Shown: one piece after another, positions 41,275 to 48,957 of the stretch
Numbering within the stretch: position 1 is the first letter of the stretch
How the letters are laid out: every line of letters begins with the position of its first letter
Source of the DNA: COE1 sp045579665
GTDB lineage: Bacteria > Bacillota > Clostridia > Lachnospirales > Lachnospiraceae
Direction: 5' to 3'
DNA: 64,000 bases
NCBI GenBank assembly: GCA_045579665.1
Contig: JAZNMO010000128.1
Span: 3,363-67,362 of the forward strand
Position numbers and translations under genes: made by a program
The notes under the pieces: generated by a model
What the model was told of the DNA's origin: nothing
What the model saw: the letters and a program-made list of their open reading frames with translations, nothing else
Database searches by the model: none

Positions 41275-42354
41275 TTACTTGGCAGCCATAATCCTCTCAT
41301 AGCTACTTTTAATATTTTCTATTGCTTGTTTAAATAAAGTATCTGCAACTCTTCTATCCTTAATGGTAACAGTTAACCAATCATTCTCTCTTGCATGAGA
41401 GTACTGGTGTCTAACTTTATACCACCATTGATATAACCTATTCATTTCCGATGCAATGGTGTCATTATCAACCATGCTTTCGTATTCAGCCTTCAATGTT
41501 AAAGGTGTTCGATGTTCTTCATTCGTGAAAAAGAAACCGATTGAATAATCATCAACAATAACATTATTATTAGATAAAAGCTTAAGCATAAATCCTTCAA
41601 CACCTCTTGCCGAAGCCTGCACAATCATGGAATAATCTGGCATTGGAACTTCTACTCTATACTGAACAAATGCACTACATAATATATCCTTATGCGCTTT
41701 TGCTAAGAAATTATAGGAATCTCCTAACACCTCAGCCATTTCATTCATTATATCGTCTACTTCTATAGAAACTTTAGCATATCTGATTTCAGCAGCTACT
41801 ACATCTCTGGTTTCGCATTCCGTTGAGACTAATTCTACTGCTTTATTAAAAAGTTGTAATCGTCTTCCTTGAATCTGTAATCTTTTAGTGTTTTTAAAAT
41901 AATGAATAGTAATAGTATCGTCATATCGAATACTCTTTAATCTATATAAATATTCTTTATTATTTTCATTTTTATCATATTTAACATCATCATCACATAA
42001 CAAATCGATAAATGCATCGAATGTATCTTTTTCCATTGTTACAGAAAAACTGTTGCTTGCCGCAGTTGTATTAACTGCGCCTAATCTATCTAAAATGTAA
42101 TTAGCAAATTCTTTAGAAATCCCCTGATTCTTTCCTGTTGCCCACTGTAAAGTATATCTATTTCCTTTTGTTGGATAAAAATTTATTGCAAAGGACGTAT
42201 CACTTAAAATAAATGTATATTGCTTCACTTGCTTATTTCCACCAAGCTCAATATCCTTCAAATCGTAATCTTTTTCACTGCAAAACCCTTCTACCCAGCT
42301 CTGGATATTATCTAAATTAATGTCTAGATTGGTAATCTTCTTATCTTCTGTCAT
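41275..42354 (-). CDS. rnlA: RnlA-like HEPN ribonuclease toxin
   Basis: A 359-residue protein, close to E. coli RnlA (357). Matches include KRLQIQGRRL, MPDYSMIVQASARGVEGF and a C-terminal R-x4-H HEPN motif (RHQYSH, Arg315 to His320), near the catalytic Arg318/His323 of RnlA. RnlA is an mRNA-degrading toxin held by RnlB and freed on phage infection. Here it lies between the integrase and the attachment site of a Gram-positive prophage, so it may protect the lysogen from other phages. A TTGACA/TAATAT promoter lies upstream. Confidence 0.83.
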   Translation of the reverse strand: MTEDKKITNLDINLDNIQSWVEGFCSEKDYDLKDIELGGNKQVKQYTFILSDTSFAINFYPTKGNRYTLQWATGKNQGISKEFANYILDRLGAVNTTAASNSFSVTMEKDTFDAFIDLLCDDDVKYDKNENNKEYLYRLKSIRYDDTITIHYFKNTKRLQIQGRRLQLFNKAVELVSTECETRDVVAAEIRYAKVSIEVDDIMNEMAEVLGDSYNFLAKAHKDILCSAFVQYRVEVPMPDYSMIVQASARGVEGFMLKLLSNNNVIVDDYSIGFFFTNEEHRTPLTLKAEYESMVDNDTIASEMNRLYQWWYKVRHQYSHARENDWLTVTIKDRRVADTLFKQAIENIKSSYERIMAAK

Positions 42355-42439
42355 ACTTATTCCGTCCTATTATATATTTTAACACAATTATGTGAATTTT
42401 CAATTATTTTTCTGACTATTAGTATTTATACATACTCAC

Positions 42440-42467
42440 ATATTACAACTTTACACACAAATGTCAA
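42440..42467 (-). promoter_or_regulatory. Promoter of the rnlAB pair
   Basis: On the minus strand, TTGACA (42462-42467), 16-nt spacer, TAATAT (42440-42445), about 86 bp upstream of the rnlA start, inside the prophage edge. Confidence 0.7.
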
Positions 42468-42693
42468 GGCTATAGGTCAATTTTGCTTTGAATATTTTCC
42501 CGTGAATAGAGTTCATCTGACAACCGAAGGTATTGATACATGCAGTAACCTTATGGCCAAGCTTCAGTTCCTCCTCACGTAATACAGTCTGCATTTTCTT
42601 AATATAATAATACTGCTTATTATGCTCATCCGTAGGAATTGGAGCATTTACATCTATTTCAGCCAATATTGCTTTCATTTCTTCCTTATTCAC
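42451..42693 (-). pseudogene. Displaced host miaB 5' end
   Basis: Codons 1-61 are the native host start of MiaB (MNKEEMKAILAEIDVNAPIP to NTFGCQMN). Codons 62-80 are prophage sequence. It lacks the radical SAM and TRAM parts, so it is inactive as an enzyme, but keeps the host promoter at 42747-42775 and might make an 80-residue peptide. Confidence 0.9.
42512..42525 (-). other. Prophage attachment core, right end
   Basis: Same 14-bp core as 2239-2252, in the same orientation, in the miaB remnant. Confidence 0.85.
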
Positions 42694-42746
42694 GTTACAA
42701 CCTTACCTTTCCAGCATTAGCTTATAAAATCCAGTAAACTCCACTA

Positions 42747-42775
42747 TTATATATGATTTTAAGCAATACTGCAAT
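42747..42775 (-). promoter_or_regulatory. Original host miaB promoter
   Basis: On the minus strand, TTGCAG (42770-42775), 17-nt spacer, TATAAT (42747-42752). It now drives only the remnant. Confidence 0.75.
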
Positions 42776-42782
42776 ATGCAGA

Positions 42783-42818
42783 AAAATAAGGAAGAGACCG
42801 TATAACTCTGTCTCTTCC
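42783..42818 (-). terminator. Terminator of the secreted-protein gene
   Basis: GGAAGAGAC (42790-42798) pairs with GTCTCTTCC (42810-42818), followed on the minus strand by TTATTTTTC. A near copy lies in the phage at 2494-2525. Confidence 0.82.
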
Positions 42819-42824
42819 CTGATT

Positions 42825-43571
42825 TTATGAAATACCAAGCATATTTTTTAGTACCGTCTTTATACCGGTTCTGGTAGCCTCATCATTTGTGTAAGGATAG
42901 GTAATTTGTACTGCCTTATCAATGTAAGGTGCTGCTAATGTGGAAAAGCATCTGAACTGCCCCCACGGAAGCAGACTCATATCCACATAGAACACTTCCC
43001 AGATGTCCTGCCCATTCCATGAATATTTTCCAATTAATGCATTATCCTTTGGTGATTTATAAAAGATATCCTGATACATTCCGCAGTACATTACCACAGG
43101 TCTGCCCTCATAACAAGTGTAGATTTCCCTTCCATTTCCGGAAAACAGTTCAGGCAATCCATCTCCGGTTACATCTACCAGACCATACGTTGTAATACTC
43201 TGCTGTGACTGTTCTAAAAGCATTGCATATGCATCAGCTCGTTCTTCAAGAGCCTCTAACATAATTTCCTTTTCCGTCTTTGGAGCACTTACCTGCGCAA
43301 TCAAAAAAGCTCCCGGAATATAATAAGTACCGCCTATATCTACACGATAAAAACCGCTTGTTGTGATACCGGTAACCTTTACGAGTGTGAATCTTTCAAG
43401 CAAAAATGCAACATCCGTAAAAATATTATCCGTTGTATATACAGGTGTTCCTGAAGTAGAATACATTTCCATCTCAACAGCAATCACATTTGAAGCCGCC
43501 TTCACTTCCATAGTCGGAACCATTCCTCCCAAAATCCATATAATAAGCATACATGATAAAATTTTCTTCAT
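42825..43571 (-). CDS. Secreted protein with SH3-like domain
   Basis: Start set at ATG 43571 (MKKILSCMLIIWILGGM), preceded by GGAGGGGATGCT; 248 residues. A signal peptide covers about residues 1-25. Residues 30-95 resemble a bacterial SH3-type domain (TSGTPVYTTDNIF, RVDIGGTYYIPGAFL). After a helical linker, YGLVDVTGDGLPELFSG looks like a Ca-binding FG-GAP/dockerin-like turn. Probably an exported, cell-wall-associated protein; function unknown. Confidence 0.75.
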   Translation of the reverse strand: MKKILSCMLIIWILGGMVPTMEVKAASNVIAVEMEMYSTSGTPVYTTDNIFTDVAFLLERFTLVKVTGITTSGFYRVDIGGTYYIPGAFLIAQVSAPKTEKEIMLEALEERADAYAMLLEQSQQSITTYGLVDVTGDGLPELFSGNGREIYTCYEGRPVVMYCGMYQDIFYKSPKDNALIGKYSWNGQDIWEVFYVDMSLLPWGQFRCFSTLAAPYIDKAVQITYPYTNDEATRTGIKTVLKNMLGIS

Positions 43572-43746
43572 AGCATCCCCTCCAAATGAAAAAAGCAATT
43601 TAAACAAGTTAAATTGCGACTGATTTCTAGTAATTTATATTCTTATTTAATGATACCATTTTCGACAATATTGTGTCAATGAAATACAAAATATATTTAT
43701 TTCAGTTTTTATGCAAAATTTACGTGACTTTAGTTTTCAAAAGAAC

Positions 43747-43752
43747 TATAAT
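43747..43752 (+). promoter_or_regulatory. -10 box of the flavin reductase promoter
   Basis: TATAAT, 17 nt after a weak GTGACT -35 (43724-43729); the gene's AAAGGAG site follows. Confidence 0.6.
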
Positions 43753-43785
43753 AAAAAGGCAATATAAAGAAAAGGAGCTTATACT

Positions 43786-44292
43786 ATGCATTCATTTCAA
43801 CCAATTACAATCGATATGTTAGAAATAAATCCGTTTGAAAAAATCGGAAAAGACTGGGCACTCGTCACTGCAGGCACCAAAGAAAAAGCAAATACCATGA
43901 CCGTGAGCTGGGGCGGCTTAGGTGTTATGTGGGGAAAGAACGTTGCATTTATTTTTATTCGCGATTCCCGTTACACCAAGGAGTTCATTGATAACGGCGA
44001 CTTCTTTTCTGTAACCTTTTTTGATGAAGAATATAAGAAGGCTCTAAGCTACTGTGGTTCCCATTCAGGACGTAGCGAAGATAAGATGACAGCAGCCGGT
44101 CTTACACTTGCAAGCAAGCACAGCATTCCATATATCGACGAAGGAAATCTGGTACTGCTCTGCAACAAGTTATCTGCAACAAGAATTACAGAAGATTCCT
44201 TCCTCACACCTGAGATTAAGGAGAAATGGTATCCAGACGGTGATATGCATACCATGTATATTGCAGAGATTATTGAGGTTATGGCAAGATAA
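43786..44292 (+). CDS. Flavin reductase-like FMN-binding protein
   Basis: A 168-residue split-barrel protein of the flavin reductase/FMN-binding family: NPFEKIGKDWALVTAGTKEK, NTMTVSWGGLGVMWGK (flavin contact region), and SVTFFDEEYKKALSYCGSHS. Such proteins bind FMN and reduce it or act with partner oxidoreductases. Single gene with its own promoter, convergent with proA, ending in a shared terminator. Confidence 0.85.
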   Translation: MHSFQPITIDMLEINPFEKIGKDWALVTAGTKEKANTMTVSWGGLGVMWGKNVAFIFIRDSRYTKEFIDNGDFFSVTFFDEEYKKALSYCGSHSGRSEDKMTAAGLTLASKHSIPYIDEGNLVLLCNKLSATRITEDSFLTPEIKEKWYPDGDMHTMYIAEIIEVMAR

Positions 44293-44329
44293 ACAAAAAC
44301 GAGTCGCGTAATTGCGACTCGTTTTGTTT
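44291..44329. terminator. Bidirectional terminator between flavin reductase and proA
   Basis: ACGAGTCGC (44299-44307) pairs with GCGACTCGT (44314-44322); A-rich and T-rich flanks on both sides serve both convergent genes. Confidence 0.88.
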
Positions 44330-44332
44330 ATC

Positions 44333-45610
44333 TTATAAATTTTTAAAATGGAATTCACTTTTGCCTGTCGCATAGTCATCCACAATCTGACCGGTGCCAA
44401 ACAACTTGTACTTATAGGTTACCAGTCCCTCTAAACCAACCGGACCTCTTGCGTGAATCTTGCTGGTACTGATACCAACCTCTGCACCAAATCCGTAACG
44501 GAATCCGTCTGCAAATCTGGTGGAACAATTCTGATATACACCTGCAGAATCTACCATTCTCATAAAGTAAGCAGCCGAATCTGCGTTTTCCGTTATGATA
44601 CAGTCCGTGTGATGAGAACCATGACGATTAATATGCTTTACTGCTTCTTCGACATTCTTTACTGTTTTAGCAGATACAATCAAATCAAGATACTCTGTAT
44701 CAAAATCTTCATCTGTCGCTGCTTCACAAGAATACTTGTCAGTAATCTCCTTTGTTGCACGAAGTGTGATATTTTTCTCTGCAAATGCCTTCTGTAATAC
44801 CGGCATCAACGCATCAACTGCATCCTCATGAATCAATAATGTCTCTACAGAATTACAAGCTGCTGTGTATTGTGTCTTTGCATCTACAATAATCGGAACT
44901 GCCTTATTCACATCAAAATCCTTATCTACGTAAATATGACAAATACCATCAGCATGACCAAGCACAGGAATCTTTGTGTTATTCATAATATACTGAACAA
45001 ATGCATTAGAGCCTCTTGGAATCAACAAATCCACAGACTCATGACAACTCAAAAGCTCTGCAATCTCATCACGAAGCTCTGCCTGGAACAAGCAACCTTC
45101 CGGAAGTCCACACTCTGTCGCTGCCTGGTAAATAATATCAAACAACACCTTGTTCGTATATTTTGTCTCACTACCACCCTTTAAAATAGCACAGTTACCA
45201 CTCTTGATACAAAGAGATGCAATCTGAATCAATGCATCAGGTCTTGCCTCAAAGATAACACCGATAACACCAATCGGACAGGTTTCTCTTACCAATACAA
45301 GATTGGTATCCAATTCTCTCTTTAACTGCTCCTTAAAAAGCGGGTCTTCCAAAGTCAAAAGATTCTGAATACCCTTTACGGAATCTGCAAGCTTCTGCTC
45401 GCTAAACTTCAGTCTCTTTACGACTGCAGGTGCAATCTGATTCTTCTCAGCCTCTTCCAAATCCTTAGCATTTGCTTCAAAGATAGCAGTCTGATTCTCC
45501 AATAATCGTTCTGCGATTTTTGCCAATGCGGCATTTCTTGTTTCAATTGTTGTACCAGCCATCAATGAACTGTCAAGCTTCATTTGTGCTGCTTTTTCCT
45601 GTATTGTCAT
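44333..45610 (-). CDS. proA: Glutamate-5-semialdehyde dehydrogenase (gamma-glutamyl phosphate reductase)
   Basis: Second step of proline synthesis: reduces gamma-glutamyl phosphate with NADPH. Start set at ATG 45610 (MTIQEKAAQ) with AAGGG upstream; 425 residues, normal length. Seen: IGVIFEARPDALIQIASLC (cofactor region), KGGSETKYTNK, and TAACNSVETLLI with the catalytic cysteine. It is the last gene of a four-gene operon with proB, a DUF896 gene and a 5-FTHF cyclo-ligase gene. Confidence 0.96.
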   Translation of the reverse strand: MTIQEKAAQMKLDSSLMAGTTIETRNAALAKIAERLLENQTAIFEANAKDLEEAEKNQIAPAVVKRLKFSEQKLADSVKGIQNLLTLEDPLFKEQLKRELDTNLVLVRETCPIGVIGVIFEARPDALIQIASLCIKSGNCAILKGGSETKYTNKVLFDIIYQAATECGLPEGCLFQAELRDEIAELLSCHESVDLLIPRGSNAFVQYIMNNTKIPVLGHADGICHIYVDKDFDVNKAVPIIVDAKTQYTAACNSVETLLIHEDAVDALMPVLQKAFAEKNITLRATKEITDKYSCEAATDEDFDTEYLDLIVSAKTVKNVEEAVKHINRHGSHHTDCIITENADSAAYFMRMVDSAGVYQNCSTRFADGFRYGFGAEVGISTSKIHARGPVGLEGLVTYKYKLFGTGQIVDDYATGKSEFHFKNL

Positions 45611-45631
45611 AGTCAAAACCCTTCTTCCTCA

Positions 45632-46216
45632 TTAAACTCTAAGAAAAGAATAAATAATCTCTTCTGTCACTATCTTATCCATCTTTATATCATAAGCATC
45701 TGTCGGAATCATTTCCTCTGTAATCTGGCATGCAAAAGCAAGTGCCATCGTAGTAATCGGACGTTTATCACTCAAATAACGGTCATAAAATCCCTTTCCA
45801 TAGCCAATACGATATCCATTCGTATCAAATGCCACTCCCGGAATTATTACCAGAGTATCCTCTGTCTGCCTCCACACAAAGCGCTTCTTTGGGTCAGCCT
45901 TTGGCTCTCTGATTCCCTTATATCCCTCAAAAAGCTGTGTTACAGAAACCACCTGATAAAACTCCATGGTGTTTGTCAATCCGTCTGACTTCGGGAAATA
46001 GACCTTTTTCTTATGTAACAGTGCATCTTCGAATAAAGCACGCGTCATCACTTCATGACAGTAATCTGCATACAGCAGAATATTCTGTGCCTCTTTATAT
46101 TCATTAGTCTGTAATACCTTCTGCACAATAGCCTCGCTTTTGCTTACCACATCATCATGTGTCATAGCATTGCGAAGCGCAAGCATCCTCTTTCTGATTT
46201 GCTTCTTCTCTTCCAT
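45632..46216 (-). CDS. 5-formyltetrahydrofolate cyclo-ligase
   Basis: Converts 5-formyl-THF to 5,10-methenyl-THF with ATP, returning folate to one-carbon metabolism. 194 residues. The hallmark GYGKGFYDRYLS is present near residue 142, with KKQIRKRMLALRN at the N-terminus and VIIPGVAFDTNGYRIG before it. Located between the DUF896 gene and proA in the proline operon. Clear assignment. Confidence 0.94.
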   Translation of the reverse strand: MEEKKQIRKRMLALRNAMTHDDVVSKSEAIVQKVLQTNEYKEAQNILLYADYCHEVMTRALFEDALLHKKKVYFPKSDGLTNTMEFYQVVSVTQLFEGYKGIREPKADPKKRFVWRQTEDTLVIIPGVAFDTNGYRIGYGKGFYDRYLSDKRPITTMALAFACQITEEMIPTDAYDIKMDKIVTEEIIYSFLRV

Positions 46217-46235
46217 CCTTTACACCTCGAACATC

Positions 46236-46463
46236 TTATGAAGTTGGCTTCTTGCCTCCAAACTTCTCTCCAAGATTCTCCTTTGTACCATCAGGTCTGA
46301 CAATCGTAATACTATCAAGCTGCCCACGCAAATTTGCTCTGAAATTTGCAACATAAGCTGCTCTAAGCTGCGCCTGTTCCGCTTTCTCTTCCTCTGTCAG
46401 CCCCTCTGCCTGAGACTTATGATATAACTCATTAATTCTAGCGATTTGTTCATCTAATGTCAT
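46236..46463 (-). CDS. DUF896 (YnzC/UPF0291) family protein
   Basis: Start set at ATG 46463 (MTLDEQIARINELYHKSQAE), preceded by GGAGGACTTTAAA; 75 residues. Two-helix N-terminus, then the family stretch LTEEEKAEQAQLRAAYVANF, then a short basic tail. YnzC-type proteins are small cytoplasmic proteins of unknown exact role, found in many Firmicutes. Third-from-last in the pro operon. Confidence 0.9.
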   Translation of the reverse strand: MTLDEQIARINELYHKSQAEGLTEEEKAEQAQLRAAYVANFRANLRGQLDSITIVRPDGTKENLGEKFGGKKPTS

Positions 46464-46498
46464 TTTAAAGTCCTCCAAAAAACCAAATCATAAACCAC

Positions 46499-47353
46499 CT
46501 ATTTGTGAAGCTGGTCTACAAATTCTGCCAAATCAAACTCATCATTTATATTTGCTTTAAAAATGGTTCCGTAATTTCTGCCTTCCATAATTCTATGAAT
46601 TACACGAACATCTTTGCCATTGGCAATTACCATATCGGCACCTGAATATGTAGCAATCTTGGCAGCAGTCAGCTTTGTTTCCATACCACCTGTTCCCGAA
46701 TCACTACCAGTAGTTCCCTTACCCATGCGCAACAACTCTTCTGTCAAACTATCTACACGCTCAATAAACTGTGCCTGCGAATTCTTTCTAGGGTCATCTG
46801 TATACAAACCATCTATATCTGACAAAAGAATCAATAAGTCTGCCCCGGTCAAAGCCGTAACAACTGCAGAAAGTGTATCATTATCACCAATAACCTGCTC
46901 TAACTCAAAGGTAGATACCGTATCATTCTCATTAACAACCGGAATAACGCCCATCTCCAACAATTGACTGAAGGTATTCTGTGCATTCCGGCGTGACACC
47001 TCATCTACAATTGTATTTCTAGTCATCAAAATCTGTGCTGCCTGATGATTATACTCTGAAAAAATTCTCTGATAAGTAGACATGAGTCTTGCCTGTCCAA
47101 TCGCCGCACATGCCTGCTTTTCCGAAATATTAGAAGTCTTCTTTAGTCCAACAGCTCTTCTTCCACAGGCAACCGCACCTGATGTAACCAAAATAACATC
47201 CTTCCCCTGATTACGAATATTACATAATTCGCGTACCAGAATATCCATCTTTATATAATCAAGGTCGCCCGTCTCAGGGTGCTGTAAAGATGATGAACCT
47301 ATCTTTACTACGATTCTTTGTTTTTGCTTGAGGTTCTTACGTAAATCTCCCAC
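46499..47353 (-). CDS. proB: Glutamate 5-kinase, short form
   Basis: First step of proline synthesis: phosphorylates glutamate. 284 residues, about the kinase domain alone; the C-terminal PUA domain of E. coli ProB (367 residues) is absent, as in several Firmicutes. Seen: RIVVKIGSSSLQH, VTSGAVACGRRAVG, PVVNENDTVSTFE and GTGGMETKLTAAKIA. First gene of the operon proB, DUF896, cyclo-ligase, proA. Proline feedback sites lie within the kinase domain. Confidence 0.95.
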   Translation of the reverse strand: MGDLRKNLKQKQRIVVKIGSSSLQHPETGDLDYIKMDILVRELCNIRNQGKDVILVTSGAVACGRRAVGLKKTSNISEKQACAAIGQARLMSTYQRIFSEYNHQAAQILMTRNTIVDEVSRRNAQNTFSQLLEMGVIPVVNENDTVSTFELEQVIGDNDTLSAVVTALTGADLLILLSDIDGLYTDDPRKNSQAQFIERVDSLTEELLRMGKGTTGSDSGTGGMETKLTAAKIATYSGADMVIANGKDVRVIHRIMEGRNYGTIFKANINDEFDLAEFVDQLHK

Positions 47354-47446
47354 TGCTTTCCCTCCGTATATTTATTCATTTTATACATCGTTTCATATTG
47401 TAATGCATTTTGGGCATACTGTCTAGTGTTCCCGACCTTGAATTAA

Positions 47447-48946
47447 TCAACTTTTTAACTTAAATAAATAATAATCCACCGGCGTGCCAAAATGCATGTA
47501 TGTTTCCGAGGCTACAAGTTCGTAGTTATCATATATTGAATCAGGATAATTATTTCCTGTTACAACAAATTGCACAAGTCCCTCCTCAATATAACGTATC
47601 TGCTCCATTGACATCTCCGGATAAGACATATTACACGTATGATAGAATCTGCAAGTCGGCATTATGTCTGCTACCGTATATAATCCAACATCCAAACAAC
47701 CATAATTTAGCAATGTCGGATTCTCTTCCTGTTCAATTGCTTCCTTAAACCGAAACAAAAAGAAGTCTTCCTTTTCGTAACTCATAAAATAAGTATTGCC
47801 GGAATACTGATAAGCAATACTTGTGCAACATACAATCACAATACTACACACTACTGCTTGTATCCTTCTTTTTCCTCTTACTATCTTTGCCTTGTAAATC
47901 AACAAATCAAGCAACCATCCTATGTATGCTGCTCCAACGACAGAAAATGTCATAAGCGGAATCGAATAATATGGTAAATTCGCATCTCCGATATAAATAC
48001 CCAAAAAAGTAAATCCGAACAAAAAACATATATTGAACTTTTCATACCATCTTGTTTTCAAAGAAAATACCATTGCCAACATACCAATTATAATAAAAAC
48101 AAAGTATGATGTATTATCCATAACCAGAAAATATAAGATTTTGGCTAACAAATATATTTTTTCAACTACTCCAGGACCGTCTGATACATTCGCATAAAGA
48201 AAAATATTATTATAAATATAGCATTCAAAATAATCCCCCAAGGCATTATTGAATCCAAAATACAACAACCACGGCACAGAAGGTATTACCATACCAGTCA
48301 AAAATATAGCACTGGTTTTTATTACATCTTTCCATTTTCCTCTTAAAACAATCGTCAGTAAATAAAAAGCTATCCACGCAAACCAAAAACCTAAAATATT
48401 AAATTTAATTTGTAATATGATTCCTGCAAAAATACCATTCGTTAAAATGATACTTGTATTCATTAATAAATCTTTATTTTCTTTATAATGTTTTACAATA
48501 TGGTATAAGCTAATTGCCATAAACGGCAAACAAAATTCTTCTGCAGAACCGCCCCAATAAAAGCTCCATGACACTGTCATTGCACATGCCAAAACAGGCA
48601 ACAGCACTCTTGCTACATTCTCACTGCTGTACAATCGAATTAGTTTGTACGCATAATACAGAAAAACCGAAAGCGAAACAATCTCTAAAATAAAAACTCC
48701 CAAAAAAGTGTCATGTGATATCAGCCATGCAATACCATAGATCAAAAACAAATATGGGCCTTTTTGTTCGAACAGGTCCTTATATAATACCTGCCCGTTC
48801 ATCATACCTTTTCCCATTGTAAAGAAGCAATTTGCATCATTCCAATCATTACATGGATATAAAAAAGATGATCTACTGCATATTAGCAAAAATACAAATG
48901 CAACAAAAACGCAATAAAAACAAGTCCATAAATTATATTTGCGCAT
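47447..48946 (-). CDS. Membrane glycosyltransferase-like protein (GT39/PMT type)
   Basis: Start set at ATG 48946 (MRKYNLWTCFYCVFVAF), preceded by GGAGGATACT; 499 residues. About 10-12 membrane segments. The N-terminal loop has an acidic NDWNDANCFFTMGKGM, consistent with the Asp-containing first loop of GT39-like sugar transferases, and YKDLFEQKGPYLFLIYGI follows. A soluble C-terminal domain ends the protein. Likely a lipid-linked sugar transferase for cell-surface glycans; substrate unknown. Its start overlaps the flavoprotein stop. Confidence 0.75.
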   Translation of the reverse strand: MRKYNLWTCFYCVFVAFVFLLICSRSSFLYPCNDWNDANCFFTMGKGMMNGQVLYKDLFEQKGPYLFLIYGIAWLISHDTFLGVFILEIVSLSVFLYYAYKLIRLYSSENVARVLLPVLACAMTVSWSFYWGGSAEEFCLPFMAISLYHIVKHYKENKDLLMNTSIILTNGIFAGIILQIKFNILGFWFAWIAFYLLTIVLRGKWKDVIKTSAIFLTGMVIPSVPWLLYFGFNNALGDYFECYIYNNIFLYANVSDGPGVVEKIYLLAKILYFLVMDNTSYFVFIIIGMLAMVFSLKTRWYEKFNICFLFGFTFLGIYIGDANLPYYSIPLMTFSVVGAAYIGWLLDLLIYKAKIVRGKRRIQAVVCSIVIVCCTSIAYQYSGNTYFMSYEKEDFFLFRFKEAIEQEENPTLLNYGCLDVGLYTVADIMPTCRFYHTCNMSYPEMSMEQIRYIEEGLVQFVVTGNNYPDSIYDNYELVASETYMHFGTPVDYYLFKLKS

Positions 48947-48957
48947 AGTATCCTCCA

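Larger units (their letters stand above)
2239..42525. mobile_element. Prophage of about 40.3 kb integrated in miaB
   Basis: Both ends carry the same 14-bp core, GGTTGTCAGATGAA read on the minus strand, inside two copies of the miaB 5' region. A large serine integrase (39189-40862) lies near the right end. The content is complete: divergent repressor and cro-like genes, replication, terS and terL, portal, protease, scaffold, capsid, tail, holin and endolysin. I see no frameshifted structural gene, so it may be inducible. Lack of tape-measure, tube and sheath genes, plus a 3012-residue ejection-type protein, suggests a short-tailed phage. The outer limits are the core positions; exact crossover bases cannot be read from one lysogen. 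Confidence 0.93.

Noticed and set aside
42451..42693. Second functional miaB
   Set aside because: It ends 19 codons after the att core and lacks the radical SAM cysteines and TRAM domain.
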